A DNA stretch of 64,000 nucleotides from Vandiemenella viatica (GCA_031002005.1 JARYHS010008074.1:269763930-269827929); one strand, 5' to 3'. Positions 18,643 to 31,911 are shown, numbered from the stretch's first letter. Numbers and translations are program-made. The notes: a model not told the origin generated them from the sequence alone.

Positions 18643-21502
18643 CTAGCAGTTACCCGCGACTTCGTCCGCGTTGAAAAGTGTTGTAATATAAGATTTTCTT
18701 GAGAGGTTTGGTTACTCAGTGCTTAGGGCGACCAACTGGAGATGGATACGTCCCCAGCTTGAATCCCAGGCTCGGTGAGGATTTTCAAAGGTACTTAGCT
18801 CGACCTTCACATCGGGCATAGGTTGTGTGACGGGAATTACGCCACAATGCTAACTTGGTTCTGATTCCTTGTTGAACTGTGAGTCCTCTATGTCCGGTAG
18901 GATTACTGGGTTACGTTAAGAGGCTACGAAAGGGACTGATTGCGGAGATGTAAAGAAGTCTTGTCACCAGGTCAATACGACCATACAATTTATTTTAGAG
19001 CTATTTTTATTAGTAATAGTAGTAATAAATGTTGTAATAAAATAAAAAATCTATTTATGTTCCACAACTACTTCTCTGAATTTTTAAAACAGTAAAAATA
19101 GTTTGTAAGGAGTATTTTCAGTTTAATATATCCATATATACAATATTGAGGATCTAGGTTTTGGCTATTTTCATAGCCCCAGTTTTCTTACATTTCTTTG
19201 AAATATTTGAATTTCGTTTACCCAACATCTCTTAAAATTACTAATTTCATCTCGCGAATAAAAATGAATATAGTTTTAATTAATGGAAGCTCAAAACGTC
19301 AAAATATTAGCAATACATTGATGGAATCCACTAAATATCAACAACAACAAAAATACTAACATCCAAACAGCAAATAAATACTTAAGTGGCCCAAGGACGC
19401 TCATTTCCATTAGTAAAATTGCTATACTAAAAATGAATATTTTGATTTGCATTGAATATCTGAAAACAATTTGCTCTCTGAAATATTGATTTTTTTGAGG
19501 ATATATTGGTTCCATCAACAGAAATTTACATATTATAGTAGTAAGTATAGTAGTAATTGATTCTTTTATCCATAATAATCAGTGGTATTGCGGCAATGGT
19601 TTCTCTATCTCTGGAAACAACTCAATTGCCTATAGACCAGTTTACTATAGTTCATTCGTTTCCGTCCATTAATTCTGCACTAAAATATAAATTTCAATAT
19701 TAAAGTAGTAATAGATTGTTTCTTCACATTTGGTTTCTCATTCTGCAAACAGAATTGAATGATCACCGGCGCCACTTGTCTGCCACTCCACTATCTGAAT
19801 AAAACATTGATAAATTTAAAAAATTTACTTCGGGCAACGCCGCATGGTTCTGCTAAATCGTCGAAGCTTACTATAGATCTTTTGATACAATATCGGTACA
19901 AAGCGATACATGATGTTACTAAAATGGTGCTCATCAAAGAAGCTTAATAACTAATAACGTTTCAGTTCTCATTCTGGCCCAGGCTGCGTTTTAAAATTAC
20001 TGCTAGAAAATCAAAGCTTCTATCACTCGCACATTAATACATTCACTATATTGTATGTTAGTGACGTCATGAATAGCGAAATAAACTTTACTTATTATTA
20101 ACGCAGTAAATTAAATACTGAATACGTCTAAAACTACATTCAGCCGCATGAACTATGTCGTCAGCTTCATGACAGTTATTGAGGTAACGTAATTAAAAAA
20201 TTTATACTAAAATGCTTTTAACTTACAGTGTACAATGGAAAGTCCATAATTCTCTATGATCGTTAATATTGCTGGTCAAATGCACATCGCGAAAAAGTGA
20301 CTTTTATTGCTCGTGATTTAGTAGGGTGTATAATGAAATTAATTGTGATAGTAATTTATGATATACTAATTAAGAATTTTATATAGAAAATTCTGTTACT
20401 ACTCGAAATGTAGTTCCAGAGCATTTAATGTGTTGAGATGTGTTCGTATCCTTTGATTTTGTAGCGGCAGTATTAGCAGAAATAGTGGTTTGGTTGAAAT
20501 GCTGCCTGGACCAGAATGTTTTTTGTTACAGCAGATGGCAGAAGGAATTTAGTTATTATTAGTAATAAGTAAGCAGCTTTCATATGTTCCGTGCAAATGA
20601 GGTGTATTGTGTTGTAAACGACTTTCAGTGTTACTTCATGAAACCATAAGTTTATACATTAGCCCATTGAATAAATTCGTTTTAAATGTAGCATTCGAAT
20701 ATTGAACAGTAAATAAAAAGCAGTACTATTCGTACAAAAATTCAGAACAAAAAATAAAAAGTTTTAAATTTCGGCAAAAATAATTTGTAATATATAGACT
20801 GTTTAGTAACAAAAAAGAAACAGGAAATAACTTAAACCGAGATAGAATTTTTATAAATACGACATTTGGGGCACGACCATTTTGCACTTTTAGTGAACCG
20901 ACTTTCATGCTGGTATACTCATAGCATTTTACTTTTTGTTCCAAGCTTTGATTTTTTTATATTTATTATAACGCATATATTATGAACGAAATTATGGTGT
21001 AATATTTGATTACTATTTTATGTACGCAAATGAAAACATCTCTTTGCGAACTTGATAACAGTACCTACCTTTCTTTTTTTAATTTAAGGTTAAGTACAGA
21101 TTTGTATTTCATGCTTCCAAACTATTATTTGTCAAGTGCGTCAGTTTTATGGCTTTTAAACTAAACACAAACTTGCATATGTAAAAAGGTTTTTGCTTTT
21201 ATTTCTGAAAAGTAGTGTTTGTGATTTACGTAAAAAGCAAAGAGTAAACGTGGCACGGCTATCTACGAAGTAGGAAACTCTTTGTTGCTTCCGAATCGAT
21301 ATTAACGGCAATTTCTAAAAGAACTATGCGTTTTTGCGGGATAAAATCTATCCTATGTCGCTTCGCATGCAATTAACTGACTTCATGCCAAATTTCATTT
21401 AAATATGTTGAGTTATTAAGGCGTGATTGATTGCAGACGTACATCCAAACACACATCCGAACTTTCTCGTTTTCTCATTTATAGAATTTATAGATATATA
21501 GA
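18643..21502 (-). mobile_element. Non-autonomous Helitron, minus orientation
   Basis: On the minus strand it starts TCTATATATCTATAAATTC at 21502, preceded by A, and ends with a GC-rich hairpin (GCGGACGAAGTCGCGGG) then TAACTGCTAG at 18643, followed by T. That is the Helitron rule: A-TC ... hairpin ... CTRR-T, with no target duplication. The subterminal 5' sequence with repeated TGTGTGTTTGGATGTACG also fits insect Helitrons. The interior of about 2.8 kb carries no coding sequence and holds a SINE-like insert at about 18706-18990. Confidence 0.75.
18706..18990 (+). mobile_element. SINE-like sequence inside the Helitron
   Basis: TGGTTACTCAGTGCTT could serve as an A box and AGCTTGAATCCC, about 45 bases on, as a weak B box. 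A body with GGTTACGTTAAGAGGCTACG follows. No clear duplication was found. It may instead be part of the Helitron. Confidence 0.35.
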
Positions 21503-24099
21503 TTTCTATAAGGTATTTTTTGTCACAAACCTTTATCTTTCTTCATACTTAACCGAAATCAATGAATGAGATGTCATTTTAAATCTTATGGTCTCCACTT
21601 TGGACACATTATATTTTAAGAATTGAAGTTTTCGGAATTCGACCCTTAAAGGGCAAAAATGTCAATATTTCTAAAATGCTGTTTTCTGTGTAACGAGTCA
21701 TTTATCTCCTTGGATACCCATCCTAAATCGTTTAATGAAGTAATATTTTAAAGATTAAGATCTCCGCTTTAGTGACGTCATATATTAAGACAGTATTTTT
21801 CCTGAATTCGACCCTTAAAGGGCAAAAGTATCAATATCTTTGCAATGCGTTTTTGTGTCACGACCGATTTATCTCCCTTAATTTCTAACCGATATAGATA
21901 AATGAGGTATCATATTAAAGAATAAGGTCTCCGCCGTGGTAAAATTATATTTTAAGAATGTTTCGTAATTCGACCCTTAATTGGCAAAAATGTCAATTTT
22001 TCTAAAATCCGTTTTTTGTGCCTCGAGCCATTTATCTCCCTGGATATCTAACCAAAATCGATAAATGAAGTAGGATTATAAGGAGTAACATCTCAGATTT
22101 GTGACATCATATTTTAAGAAAGAATGTTTTTGGAATTCAACCCTTAAAGGGAAAAGGTATAATTTCAATAACACATTTTTGTGTCACGAGCGATTATCTC
22201 CCTTAATATCTAACCGATATAGATAAATCAGGTATCAGTTGAACGAATAAGGTCTCCGCCGTGGTAACATCATATTTTAGGAAAGGAATGTTTCGTAATT
22301 CGACCCTTAAAGGGCAAAAATGTCAATTTTTCTTAAATGCGTGTTTTGTGTCTCGAGCCATTTATCTGCCTGGATATCTAACCAAAATCGATAAATGAGG
22401 TAGGATTTTGAGGAGTAATGTCTCAGCTTTGTGACATCATATTTTAAGAAAGAATGTTTTTGAAGTTCAACCCTTAAAGGGAAAAAGTATAAATTTTTAT
22501 ATAACGCATATTTGTGTCACGAGCGATTTATCTCCCTTAATATCTAACCGATGTAGATAAACTAGGTATTATATTAGAGAGTAAGGTCACCGCCGTGGTA
22601 ACATTAGATTTTAAGGTAGGAATTTTTCGTAATTCGTCCCTTAAAGGGCAAAAATGTCAGTTTATCTAAAAATGCCTTTTTTGTGTCTCGAGCCACTTAT
22701 CTCCTTAGATATCTATCCAAAATCGATAAATCAAGTAAGATTATGAGGAATATTGTCTCAGCTTTGGTTTCATCATATTTTAGGAAAGAGGTGTTTGGAA
22801 TTCAACCCTTAAAGGGAAAAAATATAAATGGTTCTACAACGCATTTTTTTGTCACGAGTTATTTATCTCCCTTGATATCTAACCGATATAGATAAATGAG
22901 ATATCATATTAAAGACTAAGGTCTCCGTCGTGGTAACATTATATTTTAAGAAATTAATTTTTCGTAATTCGAACCTTAAGGGCAAAAATTTCATTTTTTC
23001 TAAAATGCGTTTTTTGTATCTCCAGCTATTTATCTCCCTTGACAATTAAACAAAATTGATAAACGAGGTATCATATAAAAGATTGAGGCCTTCGTAATGT
23101 CTTCGGTTCCGTTTCTACATTTTAAGAAAGAAATTTTTAAAAATTCTAACGTTAGAGGGCAAAGTATTAATATTTTTTCAACGCATTTTTCTGTCACCAG
23201 CTATTTATTTCCCTTGATACCTAACCGAAATCAATTAATGAGGTATCGATATAAATATTAAATTATCCGCTATGGTCACATCATATTTTAAGAAAAACTT
23301 TATCGAAATTCAACCCTTAAGGGGCAAAAATATCATCATTTCTCAAAACTGTTTTTTTTTACCTCGCTTGATAACTAACCGAAATCGATAAATGAGCCAT
23401 CATTTTAAAGATCAAGGTTGCTCCTTTGGTAACACCATATTTTATAAATGGAATTTTTTGGAGTTCGACCCTCAAAGGGCAAAAGTATCAATATTATTTA
23501 TACAACGTGATTTTTTTTTTATATTTATTGCAAGTCATTTATCTTCTTCAATACCTAGCCGAAATCGACATTTCGTTTTAAAAATTAAGGTCTCCTGCTA
23601 TGTAAAATCATTAATTAAGAAAGAATTTTTCGGAACTTGGTGCTCAAAGTGGTAGCGCGTTTGAGACTGTTCAGAGCCAGGTCCCTTGATTGCAGCAGCG
23701 GATATCACAGAGATGTCGATAAACTTTTTTTTTCAATAAGTAGCTTTTCGGATATTTTTTTGTTTTTTCTGTTACGGAAACACAGTCGTTTTGCTATACC
23801 ATTCCAATGTAAACATTTTATTCGCACAGCAAAAAATATTTCAGAGATGTGATGTATGTGTGCATTTTGTTCAGGTTGGTTTTATTCTGTTAAGGTCAGT
23901 GACAGTTTGTCATAAATATAGACTGTTTTATATTTTCCTATCTGTTTCGTAATATGTTGCGAGTATTTTGATGCGTACCTATTACATAAACAAAAAATAT
24001 TTGCTACAAGGTTACGGTTCTACTTTTAATTATATTACAAGCATTCAGCCTCACCATTCATCGCATTTTATTCGCGAAATTTTCGCACGGGTCGTCTAG
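21503..24099 (+). mobile_element. Satellite-filled Helitron-like element, copy 1
   Basis: It starts around TTTCTATAAGGTATTTTTTG, holds about 12 tandem units (21530-23640), then a unique tail of about 460 bp, and ends with the hairpin GCGAAATTTTCGC, then ACGGGTCGTCTAG, followed by T at 24100. The 3' end fits a Helitron (hairpin plus CTAG-T). The 5' end is less certain because it does not show A-TC. It is directly followed by a second copy. Confidence 0.65.
21530..23640 (+). repeat. Tandem array of about 165 bp units with a CCCTTAAAGGG palindrome
   Basis: Each unit has the order ATTTATCTCCCTTGATATCTA, ACCGATATAGATAAATGAGG, then GGTCTCCGCCGTGGTAACAT, a TTTTAAGAAAGGAATTTTTC block, AATTCGACCCTTAAAGGGCA and a TTTCTAAAATGCGTTTTTTG block. 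About 12 units are seen. In the middle, units alternate between a GTCTCCGCCGTGG type and an AGTAATGTCTCAGCTTTG type. The first type recurs at about 21930, 22256, 22588 and 22925, giving a higher-order period of about 331. Confidence 0.85.
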
Positions 24100-24110
24100 T
24101 ATATATTATT

Positions 24111-26498
24111 TCTATAATGTATTTTTTTGCTCACAAGCCTGTATCTTCCTTCATACTTAACTGAAATCAATGAATGAGGTATTATTTTAAAGCTTATGGT
24201 CTCCACTTTGATCACATCATATTTTAAGAAAGAAAGATTTCGGAATTCGACCCTTAAAGGGCAAAAGTATCAATATTTTTGCAATGCGTTTTTGTGTCAC
24301 GAGCCATTTATCTCACTTCATATCTAATCGATACAGATAAATGAAGTATCATATTAAATACCAAGGTCTCCGTCGTGGTAACATTATATTTTAAGAAAGG
24401 AATTTTTCGTAATTCGAATCCTTAAAGGGCAAAAAGGTGAATTTTTCTAAAATGCGTTTTTTTTGTGAATCGAGGCATATATCTCCGTGCATATCTAACC
24501 AAAATCGATAAATCAAGCACAATTATGAGGAGTAATGTCCCAGATTTGGTGATATCATATTTTAAGAAAGAAGTTTTTTGGAATTCCTCCCTTAAAGGGA
24601 AAAAGTATAAATAGTTCTACAAGCGCATTATTGTGTCACGAGCTATTTATCTCCCTTGATATCTAACCGATATAGATAAATGAGGTATCATATTAAAGAA
24701 TAAGGTCTCCACCGTGGTAACATTATATTTTAAGAAAGGAATTTTTCGTAATTCGACCCTTAAAGGGACAAAATGTCAATTTTTCTAAAATGCGTTTTTT
24801 ATGTATCGAGCCATTTATCCCGATGGATATCGGACCAAATTCGATAAATGAAGTAGGATTATGAGGAATATTGTTTCAGCTTTGTGACATAATATTTTAA
24901 GAAAGTATGTTTTTGGAATTCAACCCTTAAAGGGAAAAAGTATAAATTTTACTACAACGCATTTTTGTGTCACGAGCCATTTATCTCCCTTGATATCTAA
25001 CCGATTTAGATAAATGTGGTATCATATTAATGACTAAGGTCTCCGCCGTGGTAACATTATATTTTAAGAAAGGAATTTTTCGTAATCCCACCCTTACAGG
25101 GCAAAAATGTCAATTTTTCTAAAATGCTTTTTTTGTGTCTCAAGCCATTTTATCTCCCTGCATACCTAACCGAAAGAGAAAAATGAAGTAGGATTATGAA
25201 GAGTAATGTCTCCGCTTCGGTAGCATCATATATCAAAAAATATTTTTTTTAGAAATTCAACCCTTAAAGGGAAAAAGTATCGATGGTTCTTCAACGCATT
25301 TTTGTATCACGAGCCATTTATCTCCATTAATATATAACCGAAATAGATAAATTATGTATCATTCTAAAGATTAAGGTCTCCGCTGTGGTCACATCATGTA
25401 TTAAGAATGGATTTTTTCTGAACAGAACCCTTAAAGGGCAAAAATATCAGTGTTTCTAAAATTTATCTCCCTTGATAATTAAAATTTATAAACGAGGTAT
25501 CATTTTACACATGAGGTCTTCGTGAGGTCTTCGGTCAGTTACACCATAATTTAAGACAGGAATTTTTTAAAATTCGACCATCAAAGGGCAAAAGTATTAA
25601 TATTTCTGCAACACAATTTTATGTCACGAGCCATTTATCTCTCTTGATGTCTAACCGAAATCGATAAATGAGGTATCGTTGGTTTTAAATATAAAAGTAT
25701 CTGCTTTGGTCAAATTATATTTTAAGAAATAATTTTCTCCAAATTCAACCCTTAAGGGCCGAAAGTATTATCATTTCTAAAACTTTTTTTTTTACCTTGC
25801 TTGATGCCTAACCGAAATGGGTAAATGAGGTATCATTTTAGATACCGATATGTTCGCTTTTGTCATACCATATTTAATACAATTGATTTTTTTGGAATTC
25901 GACCCTCAAAGGGCAAAAGTATCAATATTATTTCTACATCGTGTTTTTTTTTTATTGAAAAATCGATAAATGACATTTTGTTTTAAAGTTTAAGATCTCC
26001 AATTAGGCAAAAACATAAATTAAGAAAGAATTTTTCAGAATTTGATGCTGAACGTGGTGGCGCGTATGAGACAGATCGGAGCCAAGTCCCTAGATTGCAG
26101 CAGCTGACATTACATAGTTGTCAATAAACTGTGTTTTTTACAATAAGTAGCTTTTCGGATACTTTTTTCTGTTTCGGAAACATTGTTTTGCTATATAATT
26201 ACAATGTAAACATTTTATTCGCATAGCAACACATATCACATAGATGTTGATATTCTGTGTGCATTTTGTTCAAGTTGATCGTATTCTGTTAAGGTCACTG
26301 AAAGTTTGTCGTAGATACAGTGTGTTTTAAATTTTCCTAACTGTTTCGTAATATATTGTAAGTATTTTGATGCGTACCTATAACACTAAACAAATAATAT
26401 TTGCTACAAAGGTGCGTTTCTACTTTTCATATATTACAACAGTTCAAATTCACTATTCGTAGTATTTTATTCGCGAAATTTTCGCACGGGTCGCCTAG
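24111..26498 (+). mobile_element. Satellite-filled Helitron-like element, copy 2
   Basis: This is a direct copy of 21503-24099: start TTTCTATAATGTATTTTTTT, about 11 tandem units (24130-26040), the same unique tail (26045-26470, with GCAGCAGCTGACATTACATA against GCAGCAGCGGATATCACAGA in copy 1), and the same end GCGAAATTTTCGC, ACGGGTCGCCTAG, then T. It ends 6 bases before the next Helitron starts. Confidence 0.68.
24130..26040 (+). repeat. Tandem array of about 165 bp units, second block
   Basis: Same unit as at 21530-23640, with CCCTTAAAGGG or one-base variants near 24250, 24590, 24757, 24922, 25262 and 25430. The last units of both blocks share the same private variants (ACCCTCAAAGGGCAAAAGTATC and the lack of the CTCCCTT block), so the whole block was copied as one piece. 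Confidence 0.82.
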
Positions 26499-26945
26499 TT
26501 TATATCTATATAAATAAAAATGAATCGCCAAATGTGTTGCTAAGTGTAAAACTCGAGAACGGCTCGACCAATTCCAATTTTTCCTTCATATTTTCGTTAA
26601 GGCACAAGAAAGGTTTTTATGGAGAGAAAAAACGTAAAATTGCGAGGAAAATAGTATAAATAACACTTTTCTTTTCTCACACAAACCAGTCAATCAAAAC
26701 AAAACAAAGGCCTGTTAGGATTATCTTTGGTATGCCTTCATATTGATGAGGCTGTATGGCTATTAAAAAAACAAAATCTATGCCTGCCTCAAAATAAAGT
26801 TAAAAAAAAAAGGTTTGCGTGTGATCAATGAAAATAATATTACTGACGTATGTGTCATCATTACTTCCTCTGTGCTTGGCAATTTCTTGGTTGTTTTTAA
26901 ATTTTCGCTTCTCTCGAAAACCAATTGTGTGTATATTTGTGAAGT

Positions 26946-29900
26946 GTGCCGCCTATAAGACGCGGGCGTACCAATTTGGGTCGAAGAACTCGAAACGCCA
27001 CAAACCAATCTAATGACGTTGATAAAATCATATCTGCTGAAATTCCTGATGTTCAAGTAGATCCAGGCTTGCATGAGGTTGTTAACAAAAACTTAATTCA
27101 TGGCTCCTGTGGAACACTTAATCCAAACTCACCGTGAATGGTGGATGGTAAATGTTCGAAACGGTATCCTTGGTCATTAGTAGCAGAAACAAATACCGGG
27201 AATGATGGTTATCCGCTGTATCGTTGCCGATAGACTGCAGTTAACGGAAGATCAACAATTGTAAAAGTAAATCAACAAGATATCGAAATTGATAATCATT
27301 GGATTGTTCCCTATTCACCAATCCTATCAAAGACACTCAAGGCGCACATCAATGTTGAATCTTGCCATTCCGTCAAATCTATAAAATATATTTGCAGATA
27401 TGTAACAAAAGGAAGTGACATGGCTGTTATTGGAGTTGGTGCTGAGAATTCTATTGATGCAGTTACCCAATACCAAATGGGCCGGTATGTTAGCAGTAAA
27501 GAAGCAATTTGGTACAGTTTTTCTTTTCCTATTCATGAAAGACACCCGACTGTAGTTCACTTAGCCGTACACTTAGAAAATGGTCAAAGGGTATGTTTTA
27601 CAACACAGAGTGTGTTACAACGAACTATTCGACCACCGTCTACAACCTTGACTTTTTTTATATGTGTCAGAATGATGATTTCGCCCCGAACACTGCTATA
27701 CTCAGAAATGCCAAAATATTAAACTTGGAATCAGTCCTAAAAATTTCAACGACGGAAACAATTAAAACCAGTTCCAGGTTACCCCATTGTATATTCCACC
27801 GATGCAATTGGTCGAATTTTCTTCAATCCATCCAAGCAATGATGAGTGTTTTTATTTTGCGATTTCTATTAGTCAGTGTTCAAGGCCCAAGATCATTCCA
27901 ACATTTACGAACTGTTAATGGTGAATTATGTGGCTATTACAGAGACACCTGTCAGCGTTTGCAGAAAATGGTGCTCATTGGGATCAAACTTTAAATGATG
28001 CTATAATTTCTTCAAAAGCTCACCAAATACAAACATTGTTTTCTATAATTATATCTACTGCTTCCCGTCAAAACCAATTGATTTTTGGATCAAATACAAA
28101 GATGAAATGTTTGTCGATATCTTGCATCAAAGGCGCAATACAACAGGAAATCTACATTTACAATTCACAGAAGAAATTTACAACGAGGCGTTGATATCAA
28201 TTGAAGACATGTGCTTGATGATGACAAACAAAGTACTATCTCAATTAGGCATGGCCGCGCCTAATCGCCAATACATGAGGCTTTTAATCACGAGTTGCAA
28301 CGTGAAAAACTGTACGATCTCGATGCCTTAAGGGAATCAGTTCGAATATATGTTCCGCCGTTGAACAAAAACAAAAGTATGTCTTTGATACACTTATGAC
28401 AGCTATAAATGATGGAACTGGAGGGATTTACTTTTTTGACGCTCTGGGTGGTACAGTAAAGACTATATTGATTTCATTGATTTTAGTTACACAATGAAAT
28501 TGAACTCGCACTTGCTTCATCTGGTGGTGCAGCCACATTGTTGGAACGTGGTCGAACAGCAAATTCATTGCTAAAATAACCATTGAATATTCAAAGCAAC
28601 GTAACTCCGACCAGAAACATTTCGAAGAAGTCTGCAATGGTGAAGGTTTTGCAGCAATGTAAATTGATAGTGTGCGATGAATGCACGATGGCACATAAAA
28701 AGTCTTTGGAGGCATTAGACAGAACTATGAAAGATCTGCGAAACAATCAAAACCTATTTGATGAAGCGATGACTTTGTTAGCAGGAGATTTTCGTCAAAC
28801 GTTACCAGTTATTGCACAGTCAACGCCAGCGGATGAACTCAATGTATGTTTTAGTCCTCCAATTGTGGAAAAACGTTAAGATATTAAATTTAAACAAGAA
28901 TATGCGTACGGAATTGCAAAATGATCGATCTGGGGAAATATTTTCAAAACAACTCATTGACATTGGTAATGGCAAAATCGCTGTAGACTTTTGACTGGCT
29001 GTATTACATTTCCTTTCAATTTTTGTCAGTTTACTGAATTAAAAATATAAATTAAACAAATTTCAAAATGAAAAATGAATTTGCCGGTGAATTAAGGACA
29101 TACAAATAAGTTGATTGCGCAACTAACCAAGATGATGTCATCAACTATACACCAGAATTTTTGAACACTCTGGATTTATCAGGATTGTCGCCTCATTGTC
29201 TTCAATTAAAAGTAGGATCGGTGGTCATAATGTTGCGAAATAACAACCAACCGCGTCTTTGTAATGGCACCCGGGTGGCGGTGAAAAAATTACTGAACAA
29301 TGTGATCCAAACAACCAGTCTAAAGGGAAAATATAGGGGAGAAGATGTATCCCAATGGTACCAACCGACGTACCATTAGAATTTAAACGATTGCAATTTC
29401 CAGTGCGGCTTGCTTTTGCTATGTACATAAATAAATCCCAAGGTCAGTCGTTGAGTGTTTTGCGGCGTTAATCTTGAAAACCCATGCTTTTCTCATGGAT
29501 AGTTGTACAGGGTGTCCAGAAAAGGACTCCCTGATTTCAAAATTAAATATCTCGAAACAAAGATCGATAGAGGAATGCAGTAAACGGTATGTTTATTGTG
29601 ACAGCTGTAATAAGTGTATACAGCAGTGTGAAATAATAGTTACAAAAGCTGCTAACAGATGGCGCTGTACGCTGTACGCTGTACAGCTCATATCAGCATA
29701 CATAAGTGAAAAATTCGTATGAAAACAATCTTTGCAAACAACCACATCACAATGTTTTCAAAATGTTCACCATTGGCACTACCCTGAGCTTCGGATCACT
29801 ATTTAGGCATTACGTATAGCGATTACAGCGCCATCTGTTAGCAGCTTTTGTAACTATTATTTCAAACTGCTGTATACACTTCTTACAGCTGTCACGATAA

Positions 29901-30065
29901 ACATACCGTTTACTGCATTCCTCTATCGATCTTTGTTTTCGAGATATTTAATTTTGAAATCAGGGAGTCCTTTTCTGGACACCCTGTATGTTGCCTGCTT
30001 CCGCGTTTGGAAAACCGTCAGCTTTATTTGGTAATCAAACTAAAAATATCGTGTACCATAAAGCA
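26946..30065 (+). pseudogene. Helitron RepHel pseudogene lacking the HUH nuclease core
   Basis: The start [20 protein letters not shown] (26946) jumps directly to [36 protein letters not shown] (27027-27134). The several-hundred-residue Helitron N domain, with the GLPHxH nuclease site that should lie between, is absent. Then come WIVPYSPILSKTLKAHINVE, SIKYICRYVTKGSDMAVIGV and FPIHERHPTVVHLAVHLENG. The PIF1-type helicase shows LGGTVKT instead of the Walker A GGTGKT (28447), CDECTMAHKKSLEALDRTM (28672) as Walker B, LLAGDFRQTLPVI (28777), then AMYINKSQGQSLSV (29420). The C-terminus resumes after the MITE as YVACFRVWK. Many frameshifts. Confidence 0.88.
29508..29986. mobile_element. Foldback MITE at a TA site (Tc1/mariner-like)
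   Basis: CAGGGTGTCCAGAAAAGGAC at the left is mirrored by GTCCTTTTCTGGACACCCTG at the right. The inverted repeats run about 160 bases on each side (29508-29668 and 29827-29986), close to perfect. TA flanks both ends (29506-29507, 29987-29988). Removing it restores the helicase reading GQLYVAC across the junction. The interior has no transposase. Confidence 0.93.
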
Positions 30066-30155
30066 TTACAATAAAAAATCATCACATTATTAATAACGTC
30101 TTGCAGTGTACGAAATAGAAAACTTATTTTTTAATTAATTGTTGCTTACTATTAG

Positions 30156-31911
30156 ATAGATAGATAGATATGTTCACTTTGATCCCATGTGAGAATAATC
30201 TCAGGGATGTGGAACAGTACATACACTTATTAGTAATGTCAATATTACTATATAATTGATAATATTATTAAATATTGACAACAAGTTAGCTACAACCCAT
30301 TAGTATAACCAATATCTCCTGTAATCTACAGATACAATCCCGAGTTAATTAATACTTATTATATGGAAAAGTGTATACACTTGTTACCAGCATCTAATAA
30401 CCAGTTATTTTCTTACCAACCAGTTACCATGATAAGTTTCACTCTAATTTGCGACTACATATTATATCATGTTAGTTGCTATTTATGTGGAACAGTACAC
30501 ACACCTATTAACAATATCAATTATATTACCAACAACTCAAAAGCAGTCAATTACTTAATAAACTGTTAGTATGATAATTTTTTACAGCAGTTTTTGAGTG
30601 CATGCTATCCCATGTTAGTTAATATATATGAGTGAAATTTTGTAAACAGTGTAATTACTTCATTTATCAAAAGTTTCAACAGTAAGAAAAACCATATATC
30701 ATTTTAGTAATTGTGGACAACTTTGTCACCTTCCCCTTCCATACACCATATATACTATTTTATCAGTCATTCATAGTTACAAAATTCCAAGAAGAAAAAT
30801 CTTTTACATAGTAAAATGGGTTCTGAGCAGAAAACTTTTCAGTTTGGACTTAAAGTAGTTGGATTTTTGTAGATAACATTTTAATTTCTGTTGGTAAGAC
30901 ATTGAATAAGGAAGCTCCAGTAAATGTTAACCCTTTCTGTACAATTGACAGTGATTTGTAATCCTTGTGAATATTATATTTATTCCTAGTATTATGGCTA
31001 TGTATGTCAGCATTAAGATTGAAGTATTCAGCATTTTCCACTACAAATGATAGTACAGAGTATACATACTGTTCTGGCATTGTTAGTACACCCAGGTTTT
31101 TAAATAGATTTTTGCACGACGTCTGTGGGCTTGCTCCACATATAGTTCTTATAGCACGTTTTTGCAATTTAAATACCCTCTGTGCTTGTGACGAGTTTTC
31201 CCCAGAATGAGATGCCATAAGTGGTTTCTATATTAGCTATTATAGATATTACCCTGAGTGAAAATGTTGCAGAATTCAGTTTTTTTTAAGAAGTTGTTGA
31301 ATAAGCTGTTTCCAGTTCAATTTGTTATCTATACATACACCCAGGAATTTTGTGAAATTACTTTCATTGATTGCTTTTCCTTCTGATATCACATTATAGC
31401 TGTCCTTTGTTTTATTTTTTGTAACAAACTGAAGTAACTGTGTCTTTTCTAAATTAAGTATTAGTTTGTTGACATTAAACCACCTGTTAATTTTCTTTAT
31501 AGCACCACTTGCTGTGTTTTCGAGGTTTTGTGCTGATGGGTCTTTCAACGATATGCTAGTATCATCTGCAAAGAGCACCATGTGTTCATTATCACCTAGT
31601 ATATGTGGTAGATCATTTATATAGATTAAGAACAGCAGAGGGTCAAGAATTGAACCCTGAGGCACACCACATTTAACTATCCCCTATTCTGAGTTAATAA
31701 CATCTCCTGTATTAGCATCTTTCAGTGATACACATTCCTTTCTATTTTCTAGGTATGATTTAAGCCAAAGTCCTGGCTTACCACTAACTCCATAGTGGTC
31801 TAATTTACCTAGTAGAATGTCGTGATAAACACAGTCAAAAGCCTTAGCAAGATCACAGAATATACCTAGGGAATTTAATTTTTTATGCATTGATTCCAGT
31901 ATGTTGTCCCA
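30156..31911 (-). pseudogene. LINE family E (jockey/CR1 superfamily), 5'-truncated, with (TATC)n tail
   Basis: Minus-strand reading: KLNSLGIFCDLAKAFDCVYH (31870), LKSYLENRKECVSL, a TAG at 31684, CGVPQGSILDPLLFLIYIND (31670), VLFADDTSISL with an intact FADD (31580-31560), FTKFLGVCIDNKLNW (31350), then after stops FKLQKRAIRTICGASPQTSC (31160) and SLFNVLPTEIKML (30890). The plus-strand GATA run at 30156-30172 is its tail. It lacks endonuclease and the first RT motifs. It lies between the helicase end and the proposed Helitron 3' end, so it probably inserted into the Helitron. Confidence 0.82.

Noticed and set aside
21530..26040. CRISPR-like array of regular repeats
   Set aside because: Units are contiguous and about 165 bp with no unique spacers, in a eukaryotic transposon context. 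It is a satellite.
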